The notes: generated by a model from the sequence alone, not told the origin. A stretch of 64,000 nt of DNA from JANSYA01 sp965243385 (GCA_965243385.1 CBDEUV010000002.1:2232001-2296000), one strand, 5' to 3'; shown: positions 41,679 through 50,893, counted from the stretch's first letter. Numbers and translations are program-made.

Positions 41679-42641
41679 ATGAACCCGACCTCCGGAAACA
41701 ACGGCGAAATCAACTTCACCGCCCAACTATCCCGCGACATCCAGGGCCGCAAAGGTCCCCCGAATTGCAATCTCTGTTACGACATCGGCGTGCTGTACGA
41801 CCGCTCGATGCAGCGCGGGGATCGGGGCGGCTATATTCTCTGCGAATGCCAGAAGCGCATCACCCGCTGCGAAGGCCGGCCGCCTTATGAGTACTATGAC
41901 CCGGCCACCCGGACCATGCTCCCGTGTCCGAGCAAACCCGCCCGCATCGCTTTGAATAAGCTACGCCTGCTGGAACGCACTTCGGATATCCCCGCGCGGT
42001 ACGCCGGCAAATTTCTAAACGACATTCTCGTGAAAGAAGACGATATCTTCAGCGCGGTGGATTTCGCGCAGGAAATCGTGCGGACCTACGGCGGCGAGAC
42101 GACGCCGCGCGGCCTGTATCTGCACGGCGGCACCGGCTCCGGTAAGACCCTGCTTTCGTGCGCGCTCTTAAACGAGCTCATGCGCTTCTATCGAGTGCAG
42201 GTGCGCTACGCCAAGATTTCGCGCGATATCCTCGGCCGCCTGCGCGCTTCGTTTAATCCCAACTCGGAGTTTTACGGCGAAGGGCGACGCATCGAACAGG
42301 AGCTGGCCACAGTGCCGGCGCTGGTCATCGACGATTTCGGAGTCCATAAAGAAACCGAGTGGGTCAACCAGGTGCTCTACGATCTGATCGACGCGCGCTA
42401 CGAAAACAACCTGCTTACGATTTTGACTTCGAACGAACCGATGAGCTCCTGGAAAGAAGTCTCGAGCGGGCGCGTCTACAGCCGGCTGCGCGAAATCTGC
42501 CAGGAACTGCACATCGAAGCCCCGGACTATCGCATTCAGCACAGCGAGGCGGCGGCCCAGGGGAATTTGAGCAGCGCCGGTCAGATCGTCGAAAATTCGC
42601 CCGGCGGGCCGGGCTCTTCGACCACTTCTTATGGCGCGTAG
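41679..42641 (+). CDS. DnaC/DnaI-like AAA+ ATPase
   Basis: 320 residues. An N-terminal part has NCNLCYDIGVL and CECQKRITRC, a Cys-rich, probably zinc-binding region as in DnaI. The ATPase follows with Walker A GGTGSGKT, Walker B LVIDDFG, sensor 1 TILTSNEP and an arginine finger in YSRLRE. Such proteins load the replicative helicase; the transposon-borne IstB group is similar but lies beside transposases, which are absent here. The ATG at 41679 is chosen; the in-frame TTG at 41628 lies in the inverted repeat. It overlaps folK by 11 bases. Confidence 0.82.
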   Translation: MNPTSGNNGEINFTAQLSRDIQGRKGPPNCNLCYDIGVLYDRSMQRGDRGGYILCECQKRITRCEGRPPYEYYDPATRTMLPCPSKPARIALNKLRLLERTSDIPARYAGKFLNDILVKEDDIFSAVDFAQEIVRTYGGETTPRGLYLHGGTGSGKTLLSCALLNELMRFYRVQVRYAKISRDILGRLRASFNPNSEFYGEGRRIEQELATVPALVIDDFGVHKETEWVNQVLYDLIDARYENNLLTILTSNEPMSSWKEVSSGRVYSRLREICQELHIEAPDYRIQHSEAAAQGNLSSAGQIVENSPGGPGSSTTSYGA

Positions 42642-43083
42642 CCTGCTGTCTCTCGGCTCGAATCTGGGCGATCGATCCACGCAGCTTGAGGGGGCTCGCT
42701 CCGGCATCGCCGCACATCCCGAAATTGCAATCTTGCGAAAGACTTCGGTTCTGGAAAACCGGGCCATCCTCTTCGAAGACCAGCCCGATTTCCTGAACCA
42801 GATCGTGGAAATTGAAACCAATCTAACGCCGCTCGACTTGCTGCACTTTTTGCAGTCGCTCGAACAGCGGCTGGGGCGAACGCGGCGCTTTAAGTACGGC
42901 CCGCGGGAAATCGATCTGGACATTTTAAGCTACGATCGGCTACAGTTGAATACGACGGAACTGATCCTGCCTCATCCGGGCCTGCAGGACCGGGATTTTC
43001 TGCACCGGCTTCTGGCAGAACTGGGAATCGCTCCGTCGGATTTGCCGGACGTGCAGTCGCGGCCCGAGGACGAACGAACTTGA
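42631..43083 (+). CDS. folK: 2-amino-4-hydroxy-6-hydroxymethyldihydropteridine pyrophosphokinase
   Basis: 150 residues of normal length. Diagnostic blocks are LLSLGSNLGDR at the start, the LExxLGRTRRFKYGPREIDLDIL signature with the magnesium-binding Asp pair, and LPHPGLQDRDFL. The enzyme transfers pyrophosphate from ATP in folate synthesis. It overlaps the ATPase gene upstream by 11 bases and the acyltransferase downstream by four, so the three are translated from one message, though their pathways are unrelated. Confidence 0.95.
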   Translation: MARSLLSLGSNLGDRSTQLEGARSGIAAHPEIAILRKTSVLENRAILFEDQPDFLNQIVEIETNLTPLDLLHFLQSLEQRLGRTRRFKYGPREIDLDILSYDRLQLNTTELILPHPGLQDRDFLHRLLAELGIAPSDLPDVQSRPEDERT

Positions 43084-44705
43084 ACCCTGTCGAAAAGCTG
43101 CCTTTCATCGGGCGTCTGTTCCAGAAAAAAACGCGCTCGGAAGCCCGTATCTATCGCGGCATCGAATCCGTACGGCGCAACGCGAAACCCCTGTTCTACC
43201 TGATACGGGCGTTCTTTCGCATGGTAATTCGCACCCAGCACAACGAGATCCGGGCCATCGGTCTGGAAAATATTCCGCCGGACGGTTCGGTGCTGCTGGC
43301 GGGCAATCACCCTAATAGTTTTTTAGATTATTTTAACCTGCTGAATGTGGTCCGGCATCCCGTCGGCACCGCGGCCAAAGACACGATCACGAAATGGTTC
43401 CTGCTGGGGCCGATACTGCGCGATCACATGCTGATGGTTCCGATTTCGCGCAAGATGGACCACGACGATAACTCCGACATGAGCGAAGACGCCCGACGGG
43501 CTTCGAACGCGGGTTCGCTGAAAGAGGCCGTGGAGCTGCTGGTCAAAGGGCGCCTGTTAAATATCTTCGTCGAGGGCCGTTCGACCGACAGCCGCAAGCT
43601 GAACAAACTCAAACTGGGGTTTATGTACATCGCCATCCAGGCGGAGAAAGAATTTAATTTCGACCTGAATTTGCGCATCGTGCCGTACGGCTTCTATTAT
43701 TCGCGCATCAATAAATTCCAGAGCTCGGTGTGCGTGATCTTCGGCCGGCCGATCAAACTCAAAGACCTGACCGACATGCCCGAAGACTTTCTCGGGCTGC
43801 CGGAAGCCGATCGTGCGACCGTCGAAAAAAAGATCATGGTCAGCGGCAAGCAGCGCGTCGCGGACGCGATCGAAGATATTATCATATCGATCGGCGACAA
43901 ACACCTCATCGACCTCGTCGACGACGCGACGGCGCTGTATACGCTTTCGCCCATGAAATATATGGGGCCCTACGGCAATATTCGCGAGCAGTATCGCCTG
44001 TCCAAAATTCTGGCGGACAGTTTAATGGCAGCCAACAAAGAAGAAAGCGGTCAGGAGCGTCTCGCGAATCTCAAAAAGATGATGAGCCAGTATCGCAAGT
44101 CGATCAAATCGCTCGGCCTGCGCGACGCGATCGTTCGCCGGGAGCACACTTACGCAGAACTCGGCTATCACCTGCGCGTGCTGCTAACGGGTTTGCTCTA
44201 TAGCCCGCTCATCGTCTACGGTTTCGTCTTTAACTATCTGCCGCGCGTCGCCGGCCGCTTTATGCGTTATCTCGTCATTGAAGTTCAAAAACGTCCGCGG
44301 GTCGACGGCGACGAACAGGCCATGATCGCGGCGGTCGTGGTCGCGCTCTTGAGTTATCCGCTCCTGGGCGTGCTCGTGTATTTCGGGGTGAAGACTTACG
44401 CGCTCGCTCCGCTCGCCGACGGTCTACGGGCCGTATTCGTGCACAGCGAAAGCTTCGCGCCGGCGGATTGGTTGACGACCGGCTGGACCTGGATCTCCGC
44501 GACGATGGGCGCGCTTTCGGTATATCTCATGGCGCGACTCTGGCGCTTTTCGCTGTATCACGGACAGCGCCTGAAAGACGCCGTGTACTGGCTCGGCGAT
44601 TTTATGATAGAAGTCTTTCGCGGTGATTCGGTGCGTGAGCTGCGCAAGCAACGTTACGAGATCATCGACACAATCGACTTTATCATCGGAGATTACGACC
44701 GCTGA
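43080..44705 (+). CDS. Membrane glycerol-phosphate acyltransferase-like protein
   Basis: 541 residues from a TTG that overlaps the folK stop (TTGA). The N-terminal domain is a PlsC-type acyltransferase of the variant with GNHPNSFLD (His-x5-Asp), followed by FVEGRSTDSRKL (the FPEGxS position) and IVPYGFYYS. The C-terminal 170 residues contain three or four membrane segments (VLLTGLLYSPLIVYGFVF, MIAAVVVALLSYPLLGVLVYF). It should acylate glycerol-3-phosphate, DHAP or a lysolipid at the inner membrane. It is a second acyltransferase type besides the fused one at 9910. Confidence 0.83.
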   Translation: MNPVEKLPFIGRLFQKKTRSEARIYRGIESVRRNAKPLFYLIRAFFRMVIRTQHNEIRAIGLENIPPDGSVLLAGNHPNSFLDYFNLLNVVRHPVGTAAKDTITKWFLLGPILRDHMLMVPISRKMDHDDNSDMSEDARRASNAGSLKEAVELLVKGRLLNIFVEGRSTDSRKLNKLKLGFMYIAIQAEKEFNFDLNLRIVPYGFYYSRINKFQSSVCVIFGRPIKLKDLTDMPEDFLGLPEADRATVEKKIMVSGKQRVADAIEDIIISIGDKHLIDLVDDATALYTLSPMKYMGPYGNIREQYRLSKILADSLMAANKEESGQERLANLKKMMSQYRKSIKSLGLRDAIVRREHTYAELGYHLRVLLTGLLYSPLIVYGFVFNYLPRVAGRFMRYLVIEVQKRPRVDGDEQAMIAAVVVALLSYPLLGVLVYFGVKTYALAPLADGLRAVFVHSESFAPADWLTTGWTWISATMGALSVYLMARLWRFSLYHGQRLKDAVYWLGDFMIEVFRGDSVRELRKQRYEIIDTIDFIIGDYDR

Positions 44706-44824
44706 TAGTCCCCGCGATCCTGGACTGGCTCGTCGCGCTGGTTCAAAGCGCGCTCCTCTTCGGCCCGGCGTATTATCTGAGCAGGCTCTCCGGGCCAACA
44801 GCGGACGAAAGGCCGCCTCAGACA

Positions 44825-47323
44825 ATGCGCGATGCGCCAGCCGGTCCGCGGCTTTCGGGCCAACGCGTGATCCACACGACGCTCTGGGCCGCCGGGCTGG
44901 TGTATCTCAATTACCTCTTCGCGCTGGCAAGCGGCGTATATACCTGGGCGACGGCCAGTGCATTGCACGCGATCGCCGTCGCGGGCTCCATCGCTCTGCT
45001 GAAACTGATGCGAAAGCCGGGCGACGTGCCAGCCCGGGAATTCGCCGCGCCGCCTTTCGCGCACGCGCTTAATTCGCGAACGGTGCGCCTGACGTTCTTC
45101 GCGGTGCTCGCGCTTACGATTACCGGCGCAATGCTCAATCTGCGGACGCCTCCCGGAGGCTGGGACGCTTTGACCTATCACCTGGACTTTCCGGCGCAGT
45201 GGGTCCTGGCGGGCAAAATCTTTCCGGTGCTCACGGCTTACGGCGACTATTCGCCGACTTATTATCCCATGCTGGTGGAAGCCTTCGCCGGCTGGTATCT
45301 ACTGCCCCTGCGCGGCGCGGCCTTTGCGGATCTGGTCCAGTTGCTATTCGCTCCGCTGCTTTATATCGCGGCCCGCGATCTGGCGTATATTTACCGCGAT
45401 CGCGCGGGTGAAATACTGCGGCCGCCGTTCGCCGCGAATAAACCGGAGCATACCCGGGCACAGGCTGACGGCGAAACACGGAGCGAAGCTTCGCCAGTAT
45501 CGGTGATCGCGGAATGCGCCCCGCTCGTCATTCTAAGCCTGCCGTATTTACAATCTTCGCTGCTGGTAGCCGACAACGACTTCGTATTGTGCGCGCTGCT
45601 GCTCGCGGTCTGGCGTGGGGCGGCCCGGCAGGGACTCACGCCGACGAATTTTGCGGCGACGGTTCCGGCGGCCCTCGCGCTCACGGTGAAATACACCGGT
45701 CTGGTTTATGTCGGGGCCCTGGCAGGCGTCCTGCTGCTGGCCATGCTGGTCGCCACGCTGCGCTCGATTGCGTCGCGCGAATCGCAATCGAGCGTGATGC
45801 CAACGGGCGATGGGCGACGCGAAGCTCGTAGCACGGCAGGCTTCGTCGCGCGCATATGTGCGGCGGCGACTGTTCTGGTGGGCGGCGCTTCGCCTTATCT
45901 GCTTAACTGGGAGACGACGGGCAATCCGCTCTACCCGGCAACGGTGACATTCCTGGAAAATACAATCTTCGCGGGCTACTATCCCCGCGCCTTCTTTCTT
46001 CAACATCCCTTTCATCAATTCGACTGGCTGGCGTTTATCAGCAACCCGGGACTGAGCCTGCCGCTCTACGGCTTCGCGGCCGGCACGATACTCCTGACGA
46101 TCGCAGCCTGGGCGGCGGCCGGTGCGAAGCGTCACGCAAATCTTATAGGGTTCCTGCTCGCGCTCATGCCCGTATTCGTCGCTGTTTTCATTCCGGCGGC
46201 GCTCTTTTGCGCTTTCTATTTCTTCGTGCCGCTCCGCCAATTTCGGCTGATGCTGCCCGCGCTGGCGTGCAGCGTTGCCATCTTCGCGCTCCTGGATCTG
46301 CTTGCAGAAAGCGTATTCGCGCAGCTTCGCCAGCGCTTCCATCGCCTTACAATACGTTTCCCTGTCCGACTTCCAGCGCCGGCTGTCGCAATCGTCGTCG
46401 CCTGCTTTGCGGTGATCGCCCTGCACTGCGCCGTCACGGTCCTGCGCTTCGCGGAAGTTTACGGCGATCCGTTTCCCTTCGAAATCCACATCGCCCTCAA
46501 CGAAATCGCCCGCGAAAGCGCGCCGCAAGTCCTGCGCGATGCATCCAGAGCGGCCGGCACCTTTGCCGGGTTGTTTGGACTGGTATTCGTTCTGGTTGCC
46601 GCGTTCGCAACCGTGCTTCGCGCCAACTCCCCCTGGACTGCGCGGCGCGGTCGCGGAATTCGGACCGGCGTCATGATCGCCTTGCTCATCGGCGGGCTGG
46701 GTCTCCCCGCGATACTCGCGATTGAACAGCAGAGCGTCGGCTACGAAGGACCGGGATTGCCCGCGGCCTATCGCGCGATCCAGGCCTTGCGCTCCGGCGA
46801 AACGCCCGCGAACTGGCCAGACGGCGACGCGCCACCGCAAGAAATCAGCGGAGGAATCGGAGTCGTGGGTACGAATGCACTGCTGCCCTTTCGCGCCCGA
46901 CGACCGGCAGATAGATACTCCAGTCAGGATGCGCAAAGGTCGGCGCGACCACCGGAACCAGAACCAGCGCATCCGGGTCGGGTCTATTTGCTGTTGAATC
47001 GGCCCGGCGGCGATCGACCGCTGCATCTACGCGAAGAGTCTCTGCGACACGATGCCGAAGCCGGCGGCTGGGTCGCTATCGGCACGCTGGCCTATCGGGA
47101 TTTATTCAACGCGAATCTCGAACGCCACGACATTCGCACCATGATCCTCGCCACGACCATCGGCACGAACGGAAAGTGGCCCGCCGAGTACGAGTGGCTG
47201 CATCAACGGCCGGGCCAGTGGAACTGCGGACTGGAAATTTCAAACGCGATCTCCGGCGATCCCGGCGCGCGCATCGCCGTCTGCCTGCGAACGGGCGCTG
47301 ACGATCATAAAAAACGCTTGTAG
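44825..47323 (+). CDS. GT-C (GT39-like) membrane glycosyltransferase
   Basis: At least 832 residues with about a dozen membrane segments. The first large loop has GGWDALTYHLDFPAQW, the acidic loop motif of ArnT/PMT-type enzymes that use polyprenyl-phosphate sugars. Later VADNDF, LTVKYTGL and GNPLYPATV fit this group. A C-terminal extracytoplasmic domain follows. The frame stays open upstream to 44702 and that stretch encodes a membrane helix, so the protein may really begin there at a non-ATG/GTG/TTG codon. Donor sugar and acceptor are unknown. Confidence 0.75.
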   Translation: MRDAPAGPRLSGQRVIHTTLWAAGLVYLNYLFALASGVYTWATASALHAIAVAGSIALLKLMRKPGDVPAREFAAPPFAHALNSRTVRLTFFAVLALTITGAMLNLRTPPGGWDALTYHLDFPAQWVLAGKIFPVLTAYGDYSPTYYPMLVEAFAGWYLLPLRGAAFADLVQLLFAPLLYIAARDLAYIYRDRAGEILRPPFAANKPEHTRAQADGETRSEASPVSVIAECAPLVILSLPYLQSSLLVADNDFVLCALLLAVWRGAARQGLTPTNFAATVPAALALTVKYTGLVYVGALAGVLLLAMLVATLRSIASRESQSSVMPTGDGRREARSTAGFVARICAAATVLVGGASPYLLNWETTGNPLYPATVTFLENTIFAGYYPRAFFLQHPFHQFDWLAFISNPGLSLPLYGFAAGTILLTIAAWAAAGAKRHANLIGFLLALMPVFVAVFIPAALFCAFYFFVPLRQFRLMLPALACSVAIFALLDLLAESVFAQLRQRFHRLTIRFPVRLPAPAVAIVVACFAVIALHCAVTVLRFAEVYGDPFPFEIHIALNEIARESAPQVLRDASRAAGTFAGLFGLVFVLVAAFATVLRANSPWTARRGRGIRTGVMIALLIGGLGLPAILAIEQQSVGYEGPGLPAAYRAIQALRSGETPANWPDGDAPPQEISGGIGVVGTNALLPFRARRPADRYSSQDAQRSARPPEPEPAHPGRVYLLLNRPGGDRPLHLREESLRHDAEAGGWVAIGTLAYRDLFNANLERHDIRTMILATTIGTNGKWPAEYEWLHQRPGQWNCGLEISNAISGDPGARIAVCLRTGADDHKKRL

Positions 47324-47564
47324 AATCCCCCGGAACGCGGAGAATCCGAACCCGGATCAGCGAAGAGCCGCGTGCGATGGACGTTGCAAAACGCTTCAGC
47401 ATTCAGGCGAAGCTTCTCAAGCGTCCGCTCTGCAGGTTTTCAAAAGTTTCAGGGCAAACCTTCAGAGCACGGCTTCAGTGCAGAGCTTCAAGCGCGACGC
47501 GCGGCAAACACGCTCCGGCGAAAGCGGAAACTACAATCCAGAATCGGGAGACAGTGCGAAGCGC

Positions 47565-48344
47565 ATGGGGAACAAAAAGAAGAAGTCGAAACAATCGAGT
47601 CTGAGCTCGACCGAAAAACACGCGATCCTGCTGCATCTCGGGTTCGGCGTGATTACCGCCGCCTTCTTGCTCGCGCCGATCGGCCCGGCCATCGGCTGGA
47701 AGATGTTTTTGTTACTGGTCGTTTATAATATCGCGGTGCCGGTCCTCGGCCGCCGCCTGGGCCACGAACGCTGGGTGGACCTGTGGCTCTTCGTATTCCC
47801 GCTGAGCTTGCTGCAAATCTTTCCGGACTGGTTCATGTCGGCGGTGCTCGGTTCGCTGGTCTTTCCGGATACCGGCTTTCCGTTTATCGGCACGGTCGGC
47901 GCATACATGGGGCTCATGTGGAGTATCCCGCTCTTCGCGATTTTGTTTACGACCTGGCGGGTTCGCAAGAATCTCAGTAAAGCCGGCGCCTACGTTCTGG
48001 TCGTGCTGCTCACGATCGTAACCTTCGGCATCGCCGAGGCGACCCTGTGGGTGATTCCGATCTGGTACGCGGCGCCGCATATTCTCGCTCCCGCTTATAT
48101 CGCCGTTTATGTAATTATCGGCGAGGCCTTTCTCGGCATCGCCGCGTGGTACGCGTATTTGACCGTCGCGGATCGCGGAATCTGGCGGAAATGCGTGGCG
48201 GCTCTGGCGGTGATGTTCATCTATACGGGATCCATCGCCATCGCCTATCTTTTGGTAGAGCGCACGGCCCGCGGCATACCCGGCATTCAGATCGAAGCGC
48301 CCGTCGCCGACGAGCAGCCCCCTGGCCCGGCCGCCGCTCCCTGA
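47565..48344 (+). CDS. Integral membrane protein, function unknown
   Basis: 259 residues. MGNKKKKSKQ gives a Lys-rich cytoplasmic start; the in-frame extension back to 47478 has no coding character. Six or seven hydrophobic segments follow (HLGFGVITAAFLLAPIG, MFLLLVVYNIAVPVLG, AYVLVVLLTIVTFGIAE, ALAVMFIYTGSIAIAYLL), with a Pro/Ala-rich tail. No transport or enzyme motif is recognised. It stands between a GT-C transferase and an Arn/SMR-type transporter, so a role in envelope glycan or lipid handling is possible. Confidence 0.7.
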   Translation: MGNKKKKSKQSSLSSTEKHAILLHLGFGVITAAFLLAPIGPAIGWKMFLLLVVYNIAVPVLGRRLGHERWVDLWLFVFPLSLLQIFPDWFMSAVLGSLVFPDTGFPFIGTVGAYMGLMWSIPLFAILFTTWRVRKNLSKAGAYVLVVLLTIVTFGIAEATLWVIPIWYAAPHILAPAYIAVYVIIGEAFLGIAAWYAYLTVADRGIWRKCVAALAVMFIYTGSIAIAYLLVERTARGIPGIQIEAPVADEQPPGPAAAP

Positions 48345-48466
48345 GGATTCGATCGGCGGACGATTGCCGCCCGGTTTTCGAAGCCGGGCGAGCGGTCGAG
48401 GGGAGGCGCCTTTCAAACGCCTTATATTAGTGGACTTCCTGTGGGACGCTTCAGATAAAGTTCCGC

Positions 48467-48838
48467 ATGGGATACGTGTTTCTGGTTATTGCGCTGATAT
48501 TCAACGCCAGCGCCAATATTCTGATGAAGCTCGGCGCGACCGCCATGGAAAGCGTCGACATGGGCGCGATGAGTACCGTCGATAAGGCGCTCACCCTGGC
48601 CACGAACTGGTATCTCGTTTTCGGGCTGATTCTCTTTGCTTCGAACGTTCTCTTCTATATTGTAGCCCTGAAGCGCATCAATCTCTCGATCGCTTATCCG
48701 ATTATGACCTCGGGCGGCTTCCTGATCATTTCGCTCTTTTCGGTCTACTATCTCAAAGAACACCTGGGACCGCTGCAGATCGCCGGCATCGTCATGATCG
48801 CGCTGGGGATTACTCTCCTGGCTTACAATATTGAGTAA
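48467..48838 (+). CDS. SMR/ArnE-type small membrane transporter
   Basis: 123 residues with four membrane helices. NILMK in helix 1, INLSIAYPIMTSGGFLIISLFSVYYLKEHLG and a final IVMIALGITLL align with EmrE and ArnE/F. In EmrE the proton-coupling Glu14 is essential; the aligned residue is Asn13 (ALIFNASANILMK). It is therefore more likely a lipid-carrier flippase-like member than a multidrug pump. The nearby GT-C transferase would match such a role. Confidence 0.8.
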   Translation: MGYVFLVIALIFNASANILMKLGATAMESVDMGAMSTVDKALTLATNWYLVFGLILFASNVLFYIVALKRINLSIAYPIMTSGGFLIISLFSVYYLKEHLGPLQIAGIVMIALGITLLAYNIE

Positions 48839-48899
48839 AACCGCACGGCGGATAAGAAAGCCAGGAGCCGAAGGGCGCTCGCCTATAATATTGAGTGAT

Positions 48900-48943
48900 C
48901 CGGCGCCTCTACGACCGCTGGTCGACAGCCGCAGAGGTGCCGG
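48900..48943. terminator. Stem-loop between convergent genes
   Basis: CCGGCGCCTCT (48900-48910) pairs with AGAGGTGCCGG (48933-48943), 11 bp with one G-U pair. The loop contains its own GACC-gct-GGTC. It lies between the ends of genes at 48838 (+) and 48950 (-). There is no clear T-run, so factor-independent termination is only moderately supported. Confidence 0.45.
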
Positions 48944-48949
48944 ACGGGT

Positions 48950-49249
48950 TTACGATCCTTTCAGGCGTTTCGCTTCGTTTCCGTCGCCGTCGAAGCAGCG
49001 CGTGCCGGAACCTTTCTGGCACGATCCGGAATAGCCGGTGATATTTCCGCATTTCGATCCGGTGGCTTTCTTGCAGGCCGCCTGGGCTCGCTTGCGCGCG
49101 GCGTTGTTGTTGCCGTCCACGCATACTTTAACGCCGTCCGCATCGCTGAAGCTAAAACACTTCGCAGACAGCGCGGCGGGCGCCGCGAGAGAAAAAGCGA
49201 GCGCGACGCTGAGGCCGAGCAGGCGCGCGTTTTTAAAATTCGGGGTCAT
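48950..49249 (-). CDS. Small secreted Cys-rich protein
   Basis: 99 residues starting at MTPNFKNARL, with GAGGA and AAGAA upstream. A clear signal peptide (LLGLSVALAFSLAAPAALSA) leaves a mature protein of about 70 residues with six cysteines, enough for three disulphides. Repeated short Asp/Gly/Asn turns occur (DADGVKVCVDGNNN, CFDGDGNEAKRL). It has no known family that I recognise. It could be a structural periplasmic protein or a small secreted effector. Confidence 0.65.
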   Translation of the reverse strand: MTPNFKNARLLGLSVALAFSLAAPAALSAKCFSFSDADGVKVCVDGNNNAARKRAQAACKKATGSKCGNITGYSGSCQKGSGTRCFDGDGNEAKRLKGS

Positions 49250-49377
49250 GATTCTTCGTTCCTCTTGAGAAATTCGCACGTCGCGCACGCATACATGCAG
49301 CGCTCGTACTCTGCGAATCATAGCAGCCCGCGGCCCGGCGGTCGCCCCAACTTATAAGCTGGAACTACCACGAAACC

Positions 49378-49659
49378 TCAGCTGAAAATCGTCCAGATTC
49401 CTACCAGAATAAACGCCGCGCCGGCGATGAGCCGCAGCACCCGCGGCGATACGAATTCCGCCAGCCAGCCGCCGGCCAGTACCGCGAGGCCGGCCGCGCA
49501 GATCAGAGCGAGCGACGACGCGGCGAAGACCAACCAGCGCCCGGTCGCGGGATCGGTCGCGTAGAGCAGGGTCGCAAGCTGCGTCTTATCGCCGATTTCA
49601 GCGAGCAGGACTGTGGCGAAGATCGTAAGAAAACTTTGAAGAGCGGAACCGATATCCAT
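49378..49659 (-). CDS. Half-size GDT1/UPF0016 cation transporter
   Basis: 93 residues starting at MDIGSALQSF. LLAEIGDKTQLATLL is the UPF0016 signature E-x-G-D-K-T in helix 1; two further hydrophobic segments follow (WLVFAASSLALICAAGLAVL, RLIAGAAFILVGIWTI). The full-length GDT1/TMEM165 proteins have two such motifs and exchange Mn2+ or Ca2+ for protons. With one motif this copy must work as a dimer or with a partner not seen here. It lies 55 bp after the DUF4340 gene on the same strand. Confidence 0.82.
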   Translation of the reverse strand: MDIGSALQSFLTIFATVLLAEIGDKTQLATLLYATDPATGRWLVFAASSLALICAAGLAVLAGGWLAEFVSPRVLRLIAGAAFILVGIWTIFS

Positions 49660-49714
49660 GCGGCCAGACACGCCCCCGGGCAGCCGCGCGCGAGCATTAT
49701 TTACGCCGGCTTTA

Positions 49715-50893
49715 TTATTGAAGCAGCGGGCTGACCGCCGGGCCGCCCTGTTCGTCGAGCAGCTTCTCGCGCGGGTCCAGCAGGTCTTCGATGAACACCG
49801 AGCTGATCTCCGCGAGCGTGCCGTCAACCGTGCGTAGCAGATAGTTGCTGAAATTCTTGCGGCCGAGCACGGTAAAAATGAGCTCGGAGCGATCGGTCAG
49901 ATTTCCGGGAGTGGTGTATTCAATGCGCAGGGCGAAGGGGAACGCCGCCGGAGTTTCGAAATCTTGCAGTGCTTCGCGCAAACTCGCCTCGCCGTCGCCG
50001 GCCCCGGGCTCCGTAGCCGGAAAGGCGATCGCCTTCCATTCTACAATGTCGGCGGCGATTTGCTGGACCTGATCTTCGCGAATCGATGCTGCGACCGGCG
50101 GCGACTGCATGCGCCACACTCCGCCGTCTTTCACGAGCGAAACCAGTCCGCCCTCGCCGCTGAACTCCGCATGGATTGCGGTAATCGCCGAAGCCGCCAG
50201 TCCCCCCGGGACCAGGCGCCGGTTGCGAAAATAGTCGGCTTCGCCGGGCCCGGCAACGCTGCGCAGGTTCGTCTCGGCCAGGAAAACCCGTGACTCGTCG
50301 TCCAACCGCAAATAGCTCTGGTTCCCCCGGAGGCTCGAGCGGCCCACGTAGAGCGTATGTTTTTCGCCGCCCTTCAGCTGAAACTGCAGACTCAGACCTT
50401 CGTAGCGGCCCGCGCCGTCGGTGCCCATCTGGAGATCACGATCCTTTTCCGGAGAACGCGGGACATAATGGTGTCGTCGGGCGTCGGCCAGATTTTCAAA
50501 GAGTTCGGCGACTCGTTCCGCGTCTGCTTCGAATTCCTGAAGCTCGTCGCCCCGCCGGATTTGGAGCCGCCAGGCGAATTCCGGCAGCACCCGATCGAAA
50601 ACGGCGCCGGCTTCCGGCTGCCGATTCCACTGCGAGCGAGGCAGTTCCGATCCACGGATTAATATCACGACCGGCCGCACGCCGTCGCCCGCGCGAAAAT
50701 CGGGGTCGCGAATTTCGATGCGGTCCACATCCGCCTGCGCCGCGTCCAGCAGCGGGTCGGCGCCGGCGTAGCCTGTGGCGAAAAGACCCAGCGGATTGTA
50801 CTGAAAAAACAGGATCACCGCCAGCAGCGCGTTCGTCGCAAAGAGCGCGCCCCCGGGGTATTTTTTTAGTGTTTCCTGAATCGTAGTTAGCAT
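49715..50893 (-). CDS. DUF4340-type protein of the Gld-like ABC operon
   Basis: 392 residues. One N-terminal membrane segment (GALFATNALLAVILFFQYNP) and a large exported beta-rich part with VDRIEIRDPDF, EFEADAERVAELFENLADARRHHYV and LYVGRSSLRGNQSYLRLDDESRVFL, the block pattern of DUF4340. Proteins of this kind regularly follow GldG in ABC operons of leptospires, Bacteroidetes and others. The gene is 50 bp downstream of the GldG-like gene. Its function is unknown; it probably works with the exporter at the periplasmic face. Confidence 0.8.
   Translation of the reverse strand: MLTTIQETLKKYPGGALFATNALLAVILFFQYNPLGLFATGYAGADPLLDAAQADVDRIEIRDPDFRAGDGVRPVVILIRGSELPRSQWNRQPEAGAVFDRVLPEFAWRLQIRRGDELQEFEADAERVAELFENLADARRHHYVPRSPEKDRDLQMGTDGAGRYEGLSLQFQLKGGEKHTLYVGRSSLRGNQSYLRLDDESRVFLAETNLRSVAGPGEADYFRNRRLVPGGLAASAITAIHAEFSGEGGLVSLVKDGGVWRMQSPPVAASIREDQVQQIAADIVEWKAIAFPATEPGAGDGEASLREALQDFETPAAFPFALRIEYTTPGNLTDRSELIFTVLGRKNFSNYLLRTVDGTLAEISSVFIEDLLDPREKLLDEQGGPAVSPLLQ

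Noticed and set aside
41679..42641. DnaC-like gene considered as IstB of an insertion sequence
   Set aside because: No transposase, terminal repeats or target duplication nearby, and it overlaps folK in a stable-looking operon.
46207..46725. 172-residue plus-strand frame inside the GT-C gene
   Set aside because: Alternative-frame shadow rich in Arg/Ala/Ser; the GT-C frame has consistent membrane helices across it.
45548..47026. 492-residue open frame on the minus strand
   Set aside because: It lies opposite the GT-C transferase and is a Arg/Gln/Glu/Gly-rich shadow without any recognisable domain; the plus strand has clear membrane helices and motifs.
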